A DNA stretch of 64,000 nt from UBA9647 sp049522195 (GCA_049522195.1 JBEKOB010000003.1:1-64000); one strand, 5' to 3'; positions 40,841-50,339 are shown, numbered from the stretch's first letter. Numbers and translations: made by a program. The notes: generated from the letters alone by a model not told the origin.

Positions 40841-41683
40841 GTGGCGCTCGAAAAGGCTACAGGGCACGATAAAAAGCTCCAGGACCAGCTCCGTGGGTCG
40901 GGTGACATTCCCCGGCACATTGCCATCATTATGGACGGAAACGGGCGCTGGGCCAAGAAACGAGGGTTTCCCCGGATCGCCGGCCATCGTGAAGGGGTGA
41001 ACTCGGTCAGGGATATCGTCGAGGCGTGTGGTCAGCTGGGTGTGAAATATCTGACTCTGTACGCGTTTTCGACGGAAAACTGGAAAAGGCCCGAGGAGGA
41101 GGTTTCGCTCCTGATGCGACTTCTTCTCAAGGCGCTCCGCGATGAGAAAGACCGCCTGCATCAGAATGAAGTGAAGCTCAAAGCGATCGGTGATATTTCA
41201 GCCATGCCGCAGGATGTGCAGGACGAGCTTCTCGATGGCATCGAAAAAATGAAAGAGAATAAGGGGCTTACTCTTATTCTGGCTCTCAGCTATAGCGGAC
41301 GATGGGACATCACGAATGCTGTTCAGCGCATGTATGATGAAATCCGCTCCGCTGGGCTCCGAAAAGATCAAATCACGCAAGAACTTATCACAAGTTACCT
41401 CTCAACTAAAGATTTCCCTGATCCGGACCTCCTCATTCGAACAAGCGGCGAGCTACGGATCAGCAATTTTTTGATTTGGCAGATTGCCTATAGCGAGCTC
41501 TTTATTGCTCAGGAATTTTGGCCCTCGTTCCGCCGGAAACAGCTGTATGAAGTGATTGCTGATTTTCAGCACCGGGAGCGAAGGTTCGGGATGGTGAGTG
41601 AGCAGCTCCAAAAAGACGAATCCAGTACTGTAGCCCCGCTCCGTGGGATGGAAAGGTTTCTGAAAAGTGCGTCGAAGACTTAA
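40841..41683 (+). CDS. uppS: Undecaprenyl diphosphate synthase
   Basis: A 280-residue cis-prenyltransferase that makes the C55 lipid carrier for peptidoglycan and O-antigen. HIAIIMDGNGRWAKKRG has the catalytic Asp, followed by GHREGVNSVRDIVE, LTLYAFSTENWKRP and the signature DLLIRTSGELRISNFLIWQIAYSE. I start at GTG 40841 with AGAGGG upstream; TTG 40838 is adjacent. The bamA start lies inside its 3' end, so the envelope genes from here to lpxA probably form one operon. Confidence 0.94.
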   Translation: MALEKATGHDKKLQDQLRGSGDIPRHIAIIMDGNGRWAKKRGFPRIAGHREGVNSVRDIVEACGQLGVKYLTLYAFSTENWKRPEEEVSLLMRLLLKALRDEKDRLHQNEVKLKAIGDISAMPQDVQDELLDGIEKMKENKGLTLILALSYSGRWDITNAVQRMYDEIRSAGLRKDQITQELITSYLSTKDFPDPDLLIRTSGELRISNFLIWQIAYSELFIAQEFWPSFRRKQLYEVIADFQHRERRFGMVSEQLQKDESSTVAPLRGMERFLKSASKT

Positions 41684-44012
41684 GCTCGTTCTTGTCGCCA
41701 CCGCGCTGATGGTGTGGTGCTCAACGCTCCTTGCGCAACAGCGTCCGGAAGTATTCAAAGTGCTGGGCATCTCCGTCGAAGGCCAGCGCACTTCCGATCC
41801 TGCTGCCATCATCGCCAACACAGGTTTGAAAATCGGGGATGAGATTAGCCTGCCGGGTGACCAAACCCGGACAGCTATCGAACGTCTCTATGGCCTGCGG
41901 CTGTTCGATGATGTCCAGATTCTGGTTGAGAACCGAACGCCGGAAGGGGTCTATTTGCTGATCCGCCTCAGGGAAAACCCTCGGCTGGAGAAGACCGAAA
42001 TAGTAGGGAATGATGAACTCAGCGAAGACGAGGTGATGAAGAGGGTAAACCTTGTCAAGGGACAGATTGTTACGGCGCAGGATCTCTCGCTGATCGTCCG
42101 GATGCTCCGGCTGAAGTACTCCGAGGATGGCTATCTGAACGCAGAGGTGAAGCCGGTCCAGATCAAGGATTCAACCGGCAATCGCGTCACCCTCCGCCTG
42201 AACATCACTGAAGGACCAAAAGTCAAGGTCGACGCGATCCGCTTCCATGGCAACAAGCGCTTCGATGACGACGACCTCAAAGGTCCGATGAAAGAAACGT
42301 CAGAGAGGGCGTGGTGGAAGTTCTGGGCGAGCAATAAATTCGACAAAAAGAAATACGAGGAAGACAAGCACCTCATCTTGGCCTTTTATCAGAAGAACGG
42401 ATATCGTGACGCCGAAATCCTGTCGGATTCCATCTCATACGACAAGAACAAGCAGTACATGACGATTGATATCTTTGTTCGTGAAGGTGCCCAGTACCGT
42501 GTCAGAAACATCATCTGGGACGGCAACACGGTTTACCCGGTGGACGCTCTTTCGCAACGCCTTGGTTTTCAGAAGGGGGATATCTACGACAAAGAGAAGT
42601 TCGAGAAGAATCTGTATCGGAGTGAAGAAGAGACCGACGTTTCATCGCTTTACATGGACAATGGCTATCTGATGTTCCAGGCCGAGCCGGAGGAGACTCC
42701 GGTCGGAGGAGACAGCCTGGATGTGACGATTCATATGCGGGAACATAACCAGTTCCGCATTGGTCAGGTCAACATCACGGGCAACACGAAGACGTACGAG
42801 AAGGTGATCCGACGTGAGCTCTTCACGCTCCCTGGCGACTATTTCAGCCGGCAAGGCGTGATTCGGAGTGCGCGGCAGCTCTCGCAGCTGAACTACTTCA
42901 ACCCCGAAAAAATCAAGCCCGACACCCGCAATCTGGACGCTGAGAAGGGGCTCGTCGATCTTGAGTATGCCGTTGAGGAAAAATCCAGCGACACGTTCAA
43001 CATGTCGGTTGGATACAGCGGGTACTTTGGATTCAACGGTGCGCTTGGATTGACGTTCAACAATTTCTCTCTGAAGGATCCACTGCGCGGCGGTGCCGGA
43101 CAGCAGCTGAGTTTCGATTGGCAATTTGGAGAAGGGAACAGGTATCGTACATTTTCCATCGGGTTCACGGAACCGTGGATGTTGGACACTCCCACGTTGG
43201 TGGGGATCAACCTATTCGATCAGCGTCAGGTGTTTTACTACGACTTGAGACTCACCGGTGCCTCGGTTCGCGTCGGTCGCCGGTTCAAATGGCCCGACTA
43301 TCTTTTCCGCGGCGACTGGACGATCCGTTTCCAGCGCAATGATGTGATCTCCGGTGGATCGTACTATCTGGAAGGTCTCACGACACAGGTCGATATCTCG
43401 CAGGTGATTTCCCGCAACAGTACAGACAGCCCGATCTTCCCGACACGGGGTTCGAACATCTCGTTGCTCACGGAACTCTCGGGCGGGATTTTACCCGGCA
43501 ACGTGAAGTTTTCAAAACACATCTTCAGTGCGGATTGGTATGTCCCGATCCTGGGTGGCAACCGTATTGCTCTCGCAGTGTCGAGCACGCTTGGGTTTGT
43601 CTTTGGCATCGGCGACAATCCCCGCATCCAACCGACCGACGTGTTTTTCATGGGGGGAACGGGCCTTGGATATTTCAATACCACGCCATTGCGCGGCTAT
43701 GAAGATCGCGGCGTCGGACCGCCGTCCGGAGGATTGTCGATGCTCAAGCACTCCGCCGAATTGAGATTTGCGCTCGCGATTAACCCGATCCCGATCTACA
43801 CGCTGTTGTTCGCTGAAGCCGGAAATGTATGGAAGGAACCAAGAGTGACCGACCCGATGGATCTTCGCCGCTCGGCAGGCGTCGGTGTCCGGCTTCTCAT
43901 CAACCCGATCGGGATGGTTGGATTTGACTACGGATATGGCTTTGATGCCGCGGCACCCGGTGGTTCCCCGCCCGGCTGGCGCTTTCATTTCCAGTTCGGA
44001 AAAGGATTTTAG
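41667..44012 (+). CDS. bamA: Outer-membrane assembly protein BamA (Omp85)
   Basis: A 781-residue outer-membrane protein. GTG 41667 overlaps the uppS end by 17 bases. A signal peptide covers 1-23 (MVWCSTLLAQ). POTRA repeats follow to about residue 400 (SVEGQRTSD, EIVGNDELSEDEV, IRFHGNKRFDDDDL, IIWDGNTVYPVDAL, VNITGNTKTYEKVIRRE). The beta barrel takes the rest, with the GGTGLGYFNTTPLRGYEDRG region of loop 6 and a C-terminal Phe. It inserts outer-membrane proteins. The position before the two Skp-like genes is typical of the FCB group. Confidence 0.95.
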   Translation: MRRRLKLVLVATALMVWCSTLLAQQRPEVFKVLGISVEGQRTSDPAAIIANTGLKIGDEISLPGDQTRTAIERLYGLRLFDDVQILVENRTPEGVYLLIRLRENPRLEKTEIVGNDELSEDEVMKRVNLVKGQIVTAQDLSLIVRMLRLKYSEDGYLNAEVKPVQIKDSTGNRVTLRLNITEGPKVKVDAIRFHGNKRFDDDDLKGPMKETSERAWWKFWASNKFDKKKYEEDKHLILAFYQKNGYRDAEILSDSISYDKNKQYMTIDIFVREGAQYRVRNIIWDGNTVYPVDALSQRLGFQKGDIYDKEKFEKNLYRSEEETDVSSLYMDNGYLMFQAEPEETPVGGDSLDVTIHMREHNQFRIGQVNITGNTKTYEKVIRRELFTLPGDYFSRQGVIRSARQLSQLNYFNPEKIKPDTRNLDAEKGLVDLEYAVEEKSSDTFNMSVGYSGYFGFNGALGLTFNNFSLKDPLRGGAGQQLSFDWQFGEGNRYRTFSIGFTEPWMLDTPTLVGINLFDQRQVFYYDLRLTGASVRVGRRFKWPDYLFRGDWTIRFQRNDVISGGSYYLEGLTTQVDISQVISRNSTDSPIFPTRGSNISLLTELSGGILPGNVKFSKHIFSADWYVPILGGNRIALAVSSTLGFVFGIGDNPRIQPTDVFFMGGTGLGYFNTTPLRGYEDRGVGPPSGGLSMLKHSAELRFALAINPIPIYTLLFAEAGNVWKEPRVTDPMDLRRSAGVGVRLLINPIGMVGFDYGYGFDAAAPGGSPPGWRFHFQFGKGF

Positions 44013-44064
44013 TTTCCTATTCTTCGATAATCACTCTAACCGCTCACTTCATTTTGAGGATACC

Positions 44065-44604
44065 GTGAAGAACATTCTCATCGTTAGTGCACTCATTGCC
44101 GCGCTCGTTTGCTCGTTCAGTATTGCAGCCGCGCAGGTAACGAAGGCAGCATTTGTCGATTCAGAAAAGATCCTAGGCGAGTTGCCAGAAGCTCAGAGGG
44201 CCTCCGCCGAGTTGAATACACTGGTCAAGGGATGGCAGGATTCAGTGGCAAGCATGCAGGCCGATCTCCAGAAGCAGTTTGAGGAGTACCAAAAGCAGGC
44301 ATCTGTCATGGCGCAGGCCAAGAAAGATGCAGAGGAGAAGCGCTTGAACGATTTGAACCAGAAATTGCGTGAATTTGCCGCTCAGAAACTCGACACTCGC
44401 ACGGGTGAGGCAGTACAAGAACGTGAGAAACGCCTTTCCCCGATACGGGAAAAAGTGCTCCGTGCAATCGAAGCGGTTGCGAAGGAGGATGGGTTTACAT
44501 TTGTGTTTGACCGCGCCAACGTGTTATACGCCGATGTCAAAGTCGACCTGACTTACAAGGTCATCGATCGGCTGAAGAGGGGAACAGGCGGCAAGGCAAA
44601 GTAA
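44065..44604 (+). CDS. OmpH/Skp-family periplasmic chaperone, first copy
   Basis: A 179-residue protein from GTG 44065 with TGAGGA just before it. A signal peptide (residues 1-24, ending AAAQ) is followed by KAAFVDSEKILGELPEAQRASAELN and a long coiled coil rich in Gln, Lys and Glu, then the closing strand segment FTFVFDRANVLYADVKVDLTYKVIDRL. Skp trimers hold unfolded outer-membrane proteins on their way to BamA. A longer frame starting within bamA would bury the signal peptide and was rejected. Confidence 0.88.
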   Translation: MKNILIVSALIAALVCSFSIAAAQVTKAAFVDSEKILGELPEAQRASAELNTLVKGWQDSVASMQADLQKQFEEYQKQASVMAQAKKDAEEKRLNDLNQKLREFAAQKLDTRTGEAVQEREKRLSPIREKVLRAIEAVAKEDGFTFVFDRANVLYADVKVDLTYKVIDRLKRGTGGKAK

Positions 44605-44673
44605 GCATACGGGCTTCCTCGCGTATTGGGGAGACAAGAAATTTTTGAACGCGCAGAAAGGTGGGGTGTGATC

Positions 44674-45207
44674 ATGAAAAGTATGTTGCGGATATCGATC
44701 TGCCTGGCTTTCGCTTTACCATCAGTCGCGATGAGTCAGGTCAAAATCGCGTATGTCACAACAGAGGCAATCATGAAGCAGCTGCCGGATGCGCAGGACG
44801 CGCAGAAGCAGCTGGATCAGTTTGTTGTCGACTGGCAGGGGGAATTGAATAAACTCCAGCAAGACTGGCAGAAGAAGCTGGACGACTATGACAAGCGCAA
44901 GTTGATCATGACCGAACAACGTCGCGCTGATGCTGAGAAGGAACTGCGCGACCTGGAACAGAAGGTTGCGGAGTATCGGAATAAGAAGTTCGGCCAGAAC
45001 GGCGACCTGTTCCTGAAACAGAACGAGCTCATGAAACCTGTCCAGGACAGAGTCTTCAAGGCAATTCAGGATGTCGCTCTCGAAGAGGGATACGACTACG
45101 TCTTCGACAAAAGCGGTGAAATCCTGTTAATGTATGCGAACACGAAGTACGACCTGACGCCGAAGGTGCTGGCGAAACTTACCGTTGTGCCGGGCGCAGG
45201 GAAATAG
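44674..45207 (+). CDS. OmpH/Skp-family periplasmic chaperone, second copy
   Basis: A 177-residue paralogue of the preceding gene. ATG 44674 is preceded by AGGTGGGGTG; a signal peptide ends near SVAMSQ. VKIAYVTTEAIMKQLPDAQDAQKQLDQF starts the mature part, a charged coiled coil follows, and YDYVFDKSGEILLMYANTKYDLTPKVLAKL closes it. Two tandem Skp-like genes between bamA and lpxD are common in Bacteroidota. They may form mixed trimers or serve different client proteins. Confidence 0.88.
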   Translation: MKSMLRISICLAFALPSVAMSQVKIAYVTTEAIMKQLPDAQDAQKQLDQFVVDWQGELNKLQQDWQKKLDDYDKRKLIMTEQRRADAEKELRDLEQKVAEYRNKKFGQNGDLFLKQNELMKPVQDRVFKAIQDVALEEGYDYVFDKSGEILLMYANTKYDLTPKVLAKLTVVPGAGK

Positions 45208-45219
45208 CCCAGGCCCCCC

Positions 45220-46278
45220 ATGACAGCCCGAGAAATCGCGACTTTCGTACGTGGTGAAATCAGCGGGGATGAAGGAGTAACAATTCTCCGGGTCGCCAAG
45301 ATCGAGGAATCCGGTCCTGGCGACCTGACGTTTTTGGCAAACCCAAAATACGAGAAGCACGTCGCCACCACGAAGGCATCGGCAATACTCGTCTCCACGT
45401 CATTCGAAACAAAGCAGGTTGCCCTCCCGAAGGGCCTCACCGTCATAAAAGTCCCGGATCCCTACGTTGCCTTTCTGCAGATTCTGAAACTCATTACTCC
45501 GATGCCCGATCCGTTCCCCAAGGGTGTGCATCCGACGGCTTCGGTCCCAGCTTCTGCGACTCTTGGAACGAATGTCTCTCTCGGCGCGCACGTCGCCGTC
45601 GGTGACAATGCCTCCATTGGTTCGGGAACGAAAATCGCACCGTGCTGTGTGATTGGTGACAGCGTGACGATTGGCGAGAATTGTCTGCTCTATCCCAATG
45701 TGACGGTCTATCATGGCTGTCGGATTGGAAACAATGTCATCATTCAGGCGGGGGCTGTTCTTGGAAGCGATGGATTTGGATTCGTGCCAAAGCCCGACGG
45801 CTCATACGAGAAGATTCCCCAGATGGGAATCGTCGTCCTTGAGGATGACGTGGAGATCGGCGCAAACTGCACGATTGATCGCGCCACACTCGGGCAAACG
45901 CTCCTAAAAAAAGGAGTCAAGCTCGACAACCAGGTTCACATCGCCCACAACGTTGTGATTGGAGAAAACACTGTCATCGCGGCGCAAACGGGCATCAGCG
46001 GAAGTACAAAAGTGGGGAAGAACGTCATCATTGCGGGTCAGGTTGGGATTGTCGGACATATTGAAATCGCGGACAGGACTGTGCTCATGGCGAAAACCGG
46101 AGTCTCCAAATCCACCGAACCCGGTGTGACATATTGGAGCACTCCTGCGAAAGAGCACAAGAGAGCGTTGAAAATTGAAGTGGTCCTGCGATCGCTTCCC
46201 GAATTGGCGCAGGATGTAGAAGAGTTGAAGAAAGCAGTTGAGACGCTGAATAATCGGCTCGTGAACACCAAACCATAA
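45220..46278 (+). CDS. lpxD: UDP-3-O-(3-hydroxyacyl)glucosamine N-acyltransferase LpxD
   Basis: A 352-residue enzyme for the third step of lipid A synthesis. The N-terminal uridine-binding part has GDLTFLANPKYEKH. From about 100 on there is a left-handed beta helix of hexapeptide repeats (LGTNVSLGAHVAVGDNA and on) and VLGSDGFGFVPKPDG with HIAHNVVIGENT holding the catalytic His. A C-terminal helix ends it. The gene is 12 bases after the second Skp-like gene. Confidence 0.95.
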   Translation: MTAREIATFVRGEISGDEGVTILRVAKIEESGPGDLTFLANPKYEKHVATTKASAILVSTSFETKQVALPKGLTVIKVPDPYVAFLQILKLITPMPDPFPKGVHPTASVPASATLGTNVSLGAHVAVGDNASIGSGTKIAPCCVIGDSVTIGENCLLYPNVTVYHGCRIGNNVIIQAGAVLGSDGFGFVPKPDGSYEKIPQMGIVVLEDDVEIGANCTIDRATLGQTLLKKGVKLDNQVHIAHNVVIGENTVIAAQTGISGSTKVGKNVIIAGQVGIVGHIEIADRTVLMAKTGVSKSTEPGVTYWSTPAKEHKRALKIEVVLRSLPELAQDVEELKKAVETLNNRLVNTKP

Positions 46279-46299
46279 CGAACTCCTTCGGGAAAAACC

Positions 46300-47772
46300 A
46301 TGCTCGTTCAGCAGCATACGATCAAGAAGCCTGTTACGATGACCGGTGTCGGTCTGCACACAGGTGTGCAAACTACCATGACCTTCAAGCCGGCTCCTGA
46401 GAATTACGGTATCCGGTTCAGGCGCGTTGACGTCGGCGGAACGCCGGAAATCCCAGCAGACGTCGATCATGTGATCGAAGTTGAGCGCGGGACTGTGATC
46501 GGAATCGGCGACGTTCGGATCCATACCGTTGAACACGTGCTGGCGGCGATCGTCGGCCTCCAGGTGGACAACGTCATCATTGAGCTTGATAACATTGAGC
46601 CGCCGATCGCTGACGGGAGCTCGAAACCGTTCGTCGATATGATTCTGGAATCCGGCGTCCAGGAGCAGGAAGCTCCCAAGGACTACCTGATCATCGATCA
46701 GACGATCCGCTATCAGAACGAGGAGAAAGGCGTCGATATTGTCGCTCTGCCCACCGATGATTTCCGTGTGACGGTGCTGATCGACTATCATAACCCCGCC
46801 CTGGGAAGCCAACATACAGGCTTGTTCAGTCTCGAGAAGGAGTTTATCACTGAATTTGCCCCCTCCCGGACGTTCTGCTTCCTCCACGAGGTTGAAATGC
46901 TGCGGGACAAAGGACTGATTCGCGGCGGCAATCTCGACAATGCGATCGTCATTGTAGATCGAGACCTTTCGAGCGATGAATTGAAGAAACTCGCGCACAA
47001 GCTCGGGATCGATCACGCGCTCATTCTCGGCACAACAGGCGTGCTGAATGAGAAGACGCTCCACTACAAGAACGAGCCGGCCAGGCACAAGCTGGTCGAT
47101 CTGATCGGTGATCTTGCGTTGATCGGTGTACCGTTGAAAGCTCAGATTCTCGCGGCGCGTCCCGGCCACGCCAGTAACGTTGAATTCGCGCGCAAGGTGC
47201 GCAAGCTGTACCAGCAAAAGAAGCTGGTCAAGAAGTACATGCACGTCAGGAAAGAGGGCGTTGTCTTCGACGTCAACGCCATCCAACGCATCCTTCCTCA
47301 CCGCTACCCGTTTCTTCTTATTGACAAGATCATCGATTTCCAGCTTGACGAGCGCGTGGTCGGTGTGAAGAATGTGACGCTCAACGAGCCGTTCTTCCAG
47401 GGACATTTTCCTGATCAGCCGGTGATGCCCGGTGTGCTCATTATTGAATCGATGGCTCAGGCGGGCGGCGTCTTGATGCTGAACGGTCTCGAGAATCCCG
47501 GCAACAAGCTCGTCTATTTCATGTCCATCAATAATGTGAAGTTCCGGAGACCCGTCGTTCCGGGCGATCAACTTGTCCTGGATGTTCAGATGGTCAGCAG
47601 AAGATCCAAATTCATTCAAATACGAGGTCAGGCGTTTGTTGACGGCAATCTTGTCGCGGAGGGGGATTTCTCCGCAGCTATTGTCGACAGGGAGGATGCG
47701 CAGCCGAAGGCAGGAAATCACACAGACTCCTACCAACTTTTAACCACCAATCAGAATCCATCTTCGAAATAA
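46300..47772 (+). CDS. lpxC-fabZ: Bifunctional LpxC/FabZ fusion
   Basis: A 490-residue fusion. Residues 1-310 are the zinc-dependent deacetylase LpxC (MTGVGLHTGVQTTM, HTVEHVLAAIVGLQVDN, ADGSSKPFVDMI, the KGLIRGG-type DKGLIRGGNLDNAIV segment and a HKLVDLIGDL metal site). From about 326 comes FabZ, the hydroxyacyl-ACP dehydratase (IQRILPHRYPFLLIDKI, GHFPDQPVMPGVLIIESMAQ with catalytic His and Glu). The fusion joins the committed step of lipid A synthesis with the enzyme that competes for the same hydroxyacyl-ACP. It is a taxonomic marker of the Bacteroidota/Chlorobiota lineage. Its stop overlaps the lpxA start. Confidence 0.95.
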   Translation: MLVQQHTIKKPVTMTGVGLHTGVQTTMTFKPAPENYGIRFRRVDVGGTPEIPADVDHVIEVERGTVIGIGDVRIHTVEHVLAAIVGLQVDNVIIELDNIEPPIADGSSKPFVDMILESGVQEQEAPKDYLIIDQTIRYQNEEKGVDIVALPTDDFRVTVLIDYHNPALGSQHTGLFSLEKEFITEFAPSRTFCFLHEVEMLRDKGLIRGGNLDNAIVIVDRDLSSDELKKLAHKLGIDHALILGTTGVLNEKTLHYKNEPARHKLVDLIGDLALIGVPLKAQILAARPGHASNVEFARKVRKLYQQKKLVKKYMHVRKEGVVFDVNAIQRILPHRYPFLLIDKIIDFQLDERVVGVKNVTLNEPFFQGHFPDQPVMPGVLIIESMAQAGGVLMLNGLENPGNKLVYFMSINNVKFRRPVVPGDQLVLDVQMVSRRSKFIQIRGQAFVDGNLVAEGDFSAAIVDREDAQPKAGNHTDSYQLLTTNQNPSSK

Positions 47773-48563
47773 TGTCTATTCAAATTGATACGCGCGCAGC
47801 CGTGAGCCCCAAGGCCACGATCGGCGATGGTGTGCAGGTCGGACCGTTTGCTGTGATCGAGGATGATGTCACGATCGGTGAGGGGACGAGCATCGGCGCG
47901 CATGCCGTTCTTCACAGTGGCAGCCGCATCGGGAAAGAATGCAGAATTCATCCCATGGCGGCTTTGGGCGGCTTCCCGCAAGATCTGAAGTTCAAGGGTG
48001 AGCCCACGACAATGGAACTTGGCGACAAGTGCATTGTTCGCGAATTTGTTACTCTGAACCGCGCGACAGCCGAAACAGGCAGAACCATTATCGGCAGCAA
48101 TTGCCTCTTCATGGCGTACTCGCATGTTGGCCACGATTGCGTTGTTGGTGACAACGTCATCCTGGCGAACTGCTGTGCGCTCGGCGGGCATGTCCATCTC
48201 GGGAACTGGGTCATCCTTGGCGGCTTGACCCCGGTGCACCAATTTTGTCATGTCGGCGATCATGCCATGATCGGCGGAGGGTTCCGTGTTGTGAAAGATG
48301 TTCCGCCGTACATCCTCGCCGGCAGCGATCCGTTGATTTTTGAGCGTGTCAATATCGTCGGACTCCGTCGCAGGGGGTTCTCCGAAAAGGCAATTGAACT
48401 GCTTGACAAAACCTATCGTCTTATCTACCGCTCAAGTCTCAATGTTTCACAAGCAGTAGCCCGCGTCAAGGAAGAAGTTGAATTGATCCCCGAGGTGGAA
48501 GCGGTCCTCGCGTTCATCTCCGGGAGCAAGCGCGGCATCATTTCTGGTTACGTGCATCATTAG
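47772..48563 (+). CDS. lpxA: UDP-N-acetylglucosamine acyltransferase LpxA
   Basis: A 263-residue first enzyme of lipid A synthesis. Hexapeptide repeats run through the N-terminal two thirds (VSPKATIGDGVQVGPFAVIEDD). HPMAALGGFPQDLKFKGEPT, REFVTLNRAT and the active-site His region FMAYSHVGHDCVVGDN are standard, as is the VHQFCHVGDHAMIGGG segment. The C-terminal helices (NIVGLRRRGFSEKAIELL) complete it. Length equals the family norm of about 262. Confidence 0.95.
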   Translation: MSIQIDTRAAVSPKATIGDGVQVGPFAVIEDDVTIGEGTSIGAHAVLHSGSRIGKECRIHPMAALGGFPQDLKFKGEPTTMELGDKCIVREFVTLNRATAETGRTIIGSNCLFMAYSHVGHDCVVGDNVILANCCALGGHVHLGNWVILGGLTPVHQFCHVGDHAMIGGGFRVVKDVPPYILAGSDPLIFERVNIVGLRRRGFSEKAIELLDKTYRLIYRSSLNVSQAVARVKEEVELIPEVEAVLAFISGSKRGIISGYVHH

Positions 48564-48668
48564 TGCCGCTTCCTAGGTAAGACATCGCCTTTTTAATACA
48601 GATCCCTCTTACGGAAGCAGGCACTAGTGCCCTCTCGATACAGCGGCTCTAAATTGAAGTGGCACTAG
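48562..48668. repeat. Cluster of GGCACT/AGTGCC inverted repeats between lpxA and the lipoate ligase
   Basis: AGTGCCGCTTCC at 48562-48573 faces GGAAGCAGGCACT at 48613-48625 (one bulged A). GGCACTAGTGCC at 48620-48631 is a perfect 12-base palindrome. GGCACTAG recurs at 48661-48668, directly against the ATG at 48669. No T-run follows, so it does not look like a plain terminator; operator or RNA structure is possible. Confidence 0.45.
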
Positions 48669-49463
48669 ATGGTCTGGCAGTTTCGGAATACTGGTTGTCA
48701 GAACGGCGCTTTCAACATGGTATACGACGAGAAGCTGGCGCAGGCGCTGGTCTCGTCTGATGGCCCATGCATTGTCCGATTCTACGGCTGGAAACCGCCC
48801 GCCATCTCGCTAGGCTGGCATCAGGATGCTGGAGAGATCGACGTGGCGAAGTGCGCTGATGCCGGGATTGATGTGGTCCGCCGCCCCACCGGCGGTCGAG
48901 CGATCCTTCATTCCGATGAAGTGACATACAGCGTCGTGATGATCGCGTCCCAGAAGAGTGTGCTCTCGGTCTATCAACAGATCAGTGAAGCGCTCGTCAC
49001 TGGTCTTCGCTCACTCGGAGCCGATGTTGCACTGGAAAAATCCCAACCCCATTTCCCCTCGTTGTATCGCTCATCGTCGTCTGTCGCTTGTTTTGCCAGC
49101 GCCGCCCGTTATGAAATCCACATCGCCGGACGCAAGCTTGTTGGCAGCGCACAACGAAGGTACGCCCGTTCGAATGGTGAGGAAGTCGTCCTGCAGCACG
49201 GTTCCATACTTCTCGGACCTGACCATCTCAGGATTGTCGACTTTCTGAAGTCGCTGAATGAGAATCAGCGTGAGCGTCTGAAAAACGAGCTCAGCTCGAA
49301 GACCGTTGATCTTGGAACAGCCCTTGGCAAGACGATAGAGTATGATGATGCAGTAGCAGCGTTGAAAAAGGGATTTGAGGATGGGTGGCAGATCAGCTTC
49401 GAATCAATCCCTGCAGAAGGGGTGCAGGGGGTCAACTCCATCGGACTCGCGGCTCGAGAGTAA
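48669..49463 (+). CDS. Lipoate-protein ligase/octanoyltransferase family protein (LplA/LipM)
   Basis: A 264-residue protein. GAFNMVYDEKLAQAL near the start, WKPPAISLGWHQDAGEIDVAKCADAGIDVVRRPTGGRAILH (the RRxTGGGAV-type lipoyl binding loop) and the GRKLVGSAQRR loop with its conserved Lys are diagnostic of the LipB/LplA/LipM fold. It attaches lipoate or octanoate to lipoyl domains such as GcvH and E2 proteins. The absence of a C-terminal accessory domain leaves both ligase and transferase possible. Of interest, GcvH-like domains are encoded at 12441-15383. Confidence 0.88.
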   Translation: MVWQFRNTGCQNGAFNMVYDEKLAQALVSSDGPCIVRFYGWKPPAISLGWHQDAGEIDVAKCADAGIDVVRRPTGGRAILHSDEVTYSVVMIASQKSVLSVYQQISEALVTGLRSLGADVALEKSQPHFPSLYRSSSSVACFASAARYEIHIAGRKLVGSAQRRYARSNGEEVVLQHGSILLGPDHLRIVDFLKSLNENQRERLKNELSSKTVDLGTALGKTIEYDDAVAALKKGFEDGWQISFESIPAEGVQGVNSIGLAARE

Positions 49464-49550
49464 GAGAACGACAAGCGGAAGGAATGCAGCGGGGATCTTC
49501 TGTTCCGATGGCATTGTGTGAATGAGTATTTTTCGATACTTTGAGATATC

Positions 49551-50339
49551 GTGAAACCGAAATCGAAGAAAAAACTGAACATCCTGGTTTCCAACGACGA
49601 CGGCATCGACGCTCCAGGCATTATTGCCCTCGTTCTGGAACTCAAAAAGATTGGCGACGTCATCGTGGTCGCTCCCGACAAACAACAGAGCGCGGTCGGG
49701 CATGCGATCACCATGAATTTTCCATTGCGTGCCAGGGAGTTCAGGAAGAACGGGGTCTTTTTTGGGTATGCCGTTGAGGGGACGCCGGCAGATTGCGTGA
49801 AACTCGCCGTCAAGGCGCTGCTGAAGAAGAGGCCTGATTTGATTGTATCAGGGGTGAATCACGGAGCAAACACGGCTATCAGCATCATTTACTCGGGCAC
49901 GGTATCAGCAGCTACAGAGGGAACCATCCTCGGCATCCCTTCGATGGCAGTCTCCTTGGCGACGTATGGCCCTCCCGATTTCAGGTATGCGGCGAAGTTC
50001 GCCCGCAAACTGGCCCAGCTGGTTATGAAGAAAGGAATGCCCGAGGGGACGTTACTGAACGTGAATGTCCCGCCGCTCTTGGAACAGGAAATCAAAGGTG
50101 TGGCGGTAACCCGGCAGGGGAGAGCCATCTGGAACGACACGTTCGATGTGCGCAGGGATCCTGCCAACAAAGAGTATTACTGGTTGACCGGCGCTTTGGA
50201 GGAAAGCGACGAAGGGCTTGAGTTCGATCAGTCTGCAATTCTTAAAAACTATGTATCCGTTACTCCCATCCATTATGACCTCACAGACTACAACTCGCTC
50301 GAGGTCATGGGTCGTTGGAGTATCGACAAACTTCACTAA
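49551..50339 (+). CDS. surE: 5'/3'-nucleotidase SurE
   Basis: A 262-residue metal-dependent phosphatase. ILVSNDDGIDAPGI holds the metal-binding Asp pair, followed by VVAPDKQQSAVGHAIT, YAVEGTPADCVKLAV and DLIVSGVNHGANTAISIIYSGTVSAATEG. It starts at GTG 49551 with the Lys-rich MKPKSKKKLN leader. It removes phosphate from nucleoside monophosphates and is often tied to stress survival. The phosphofructokinase gene follows after 23 bases. Confidence 0.93.
   Translation: MKPKSKKKLNILVSNDDGIDAPGIIALVLELKKIGDVIVVAPDKQQSAVGHAITMNFPLRAREFRKNGVFFGYAVEGTPADCVKLAVKALLKKRPDLIVSGVNHGANTAISIIYSGTVSAATEGTILGIPSMAVSLATYGPPDFRYAAKFARKLAQLVMKKGMPEGTLLNVNVPPLLEQEIKGVAVTRQGRAIWNDTFDVRRDPANKEYYWLTGALEESDEGLEFDQSAILKNYVSVTPIHYDLTDYNSLEVMGRWSIDKLH

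Noticed and set aside
45904..47736. A 610-codon open frame on the minus strand
   Set aside because: It lies entirely opposite lpxD, lpxC-fabZ, all of which have clear catalytic motifs. Its translation shows no domain and has the composition of a mirror frame in GC-rich coding DNA.
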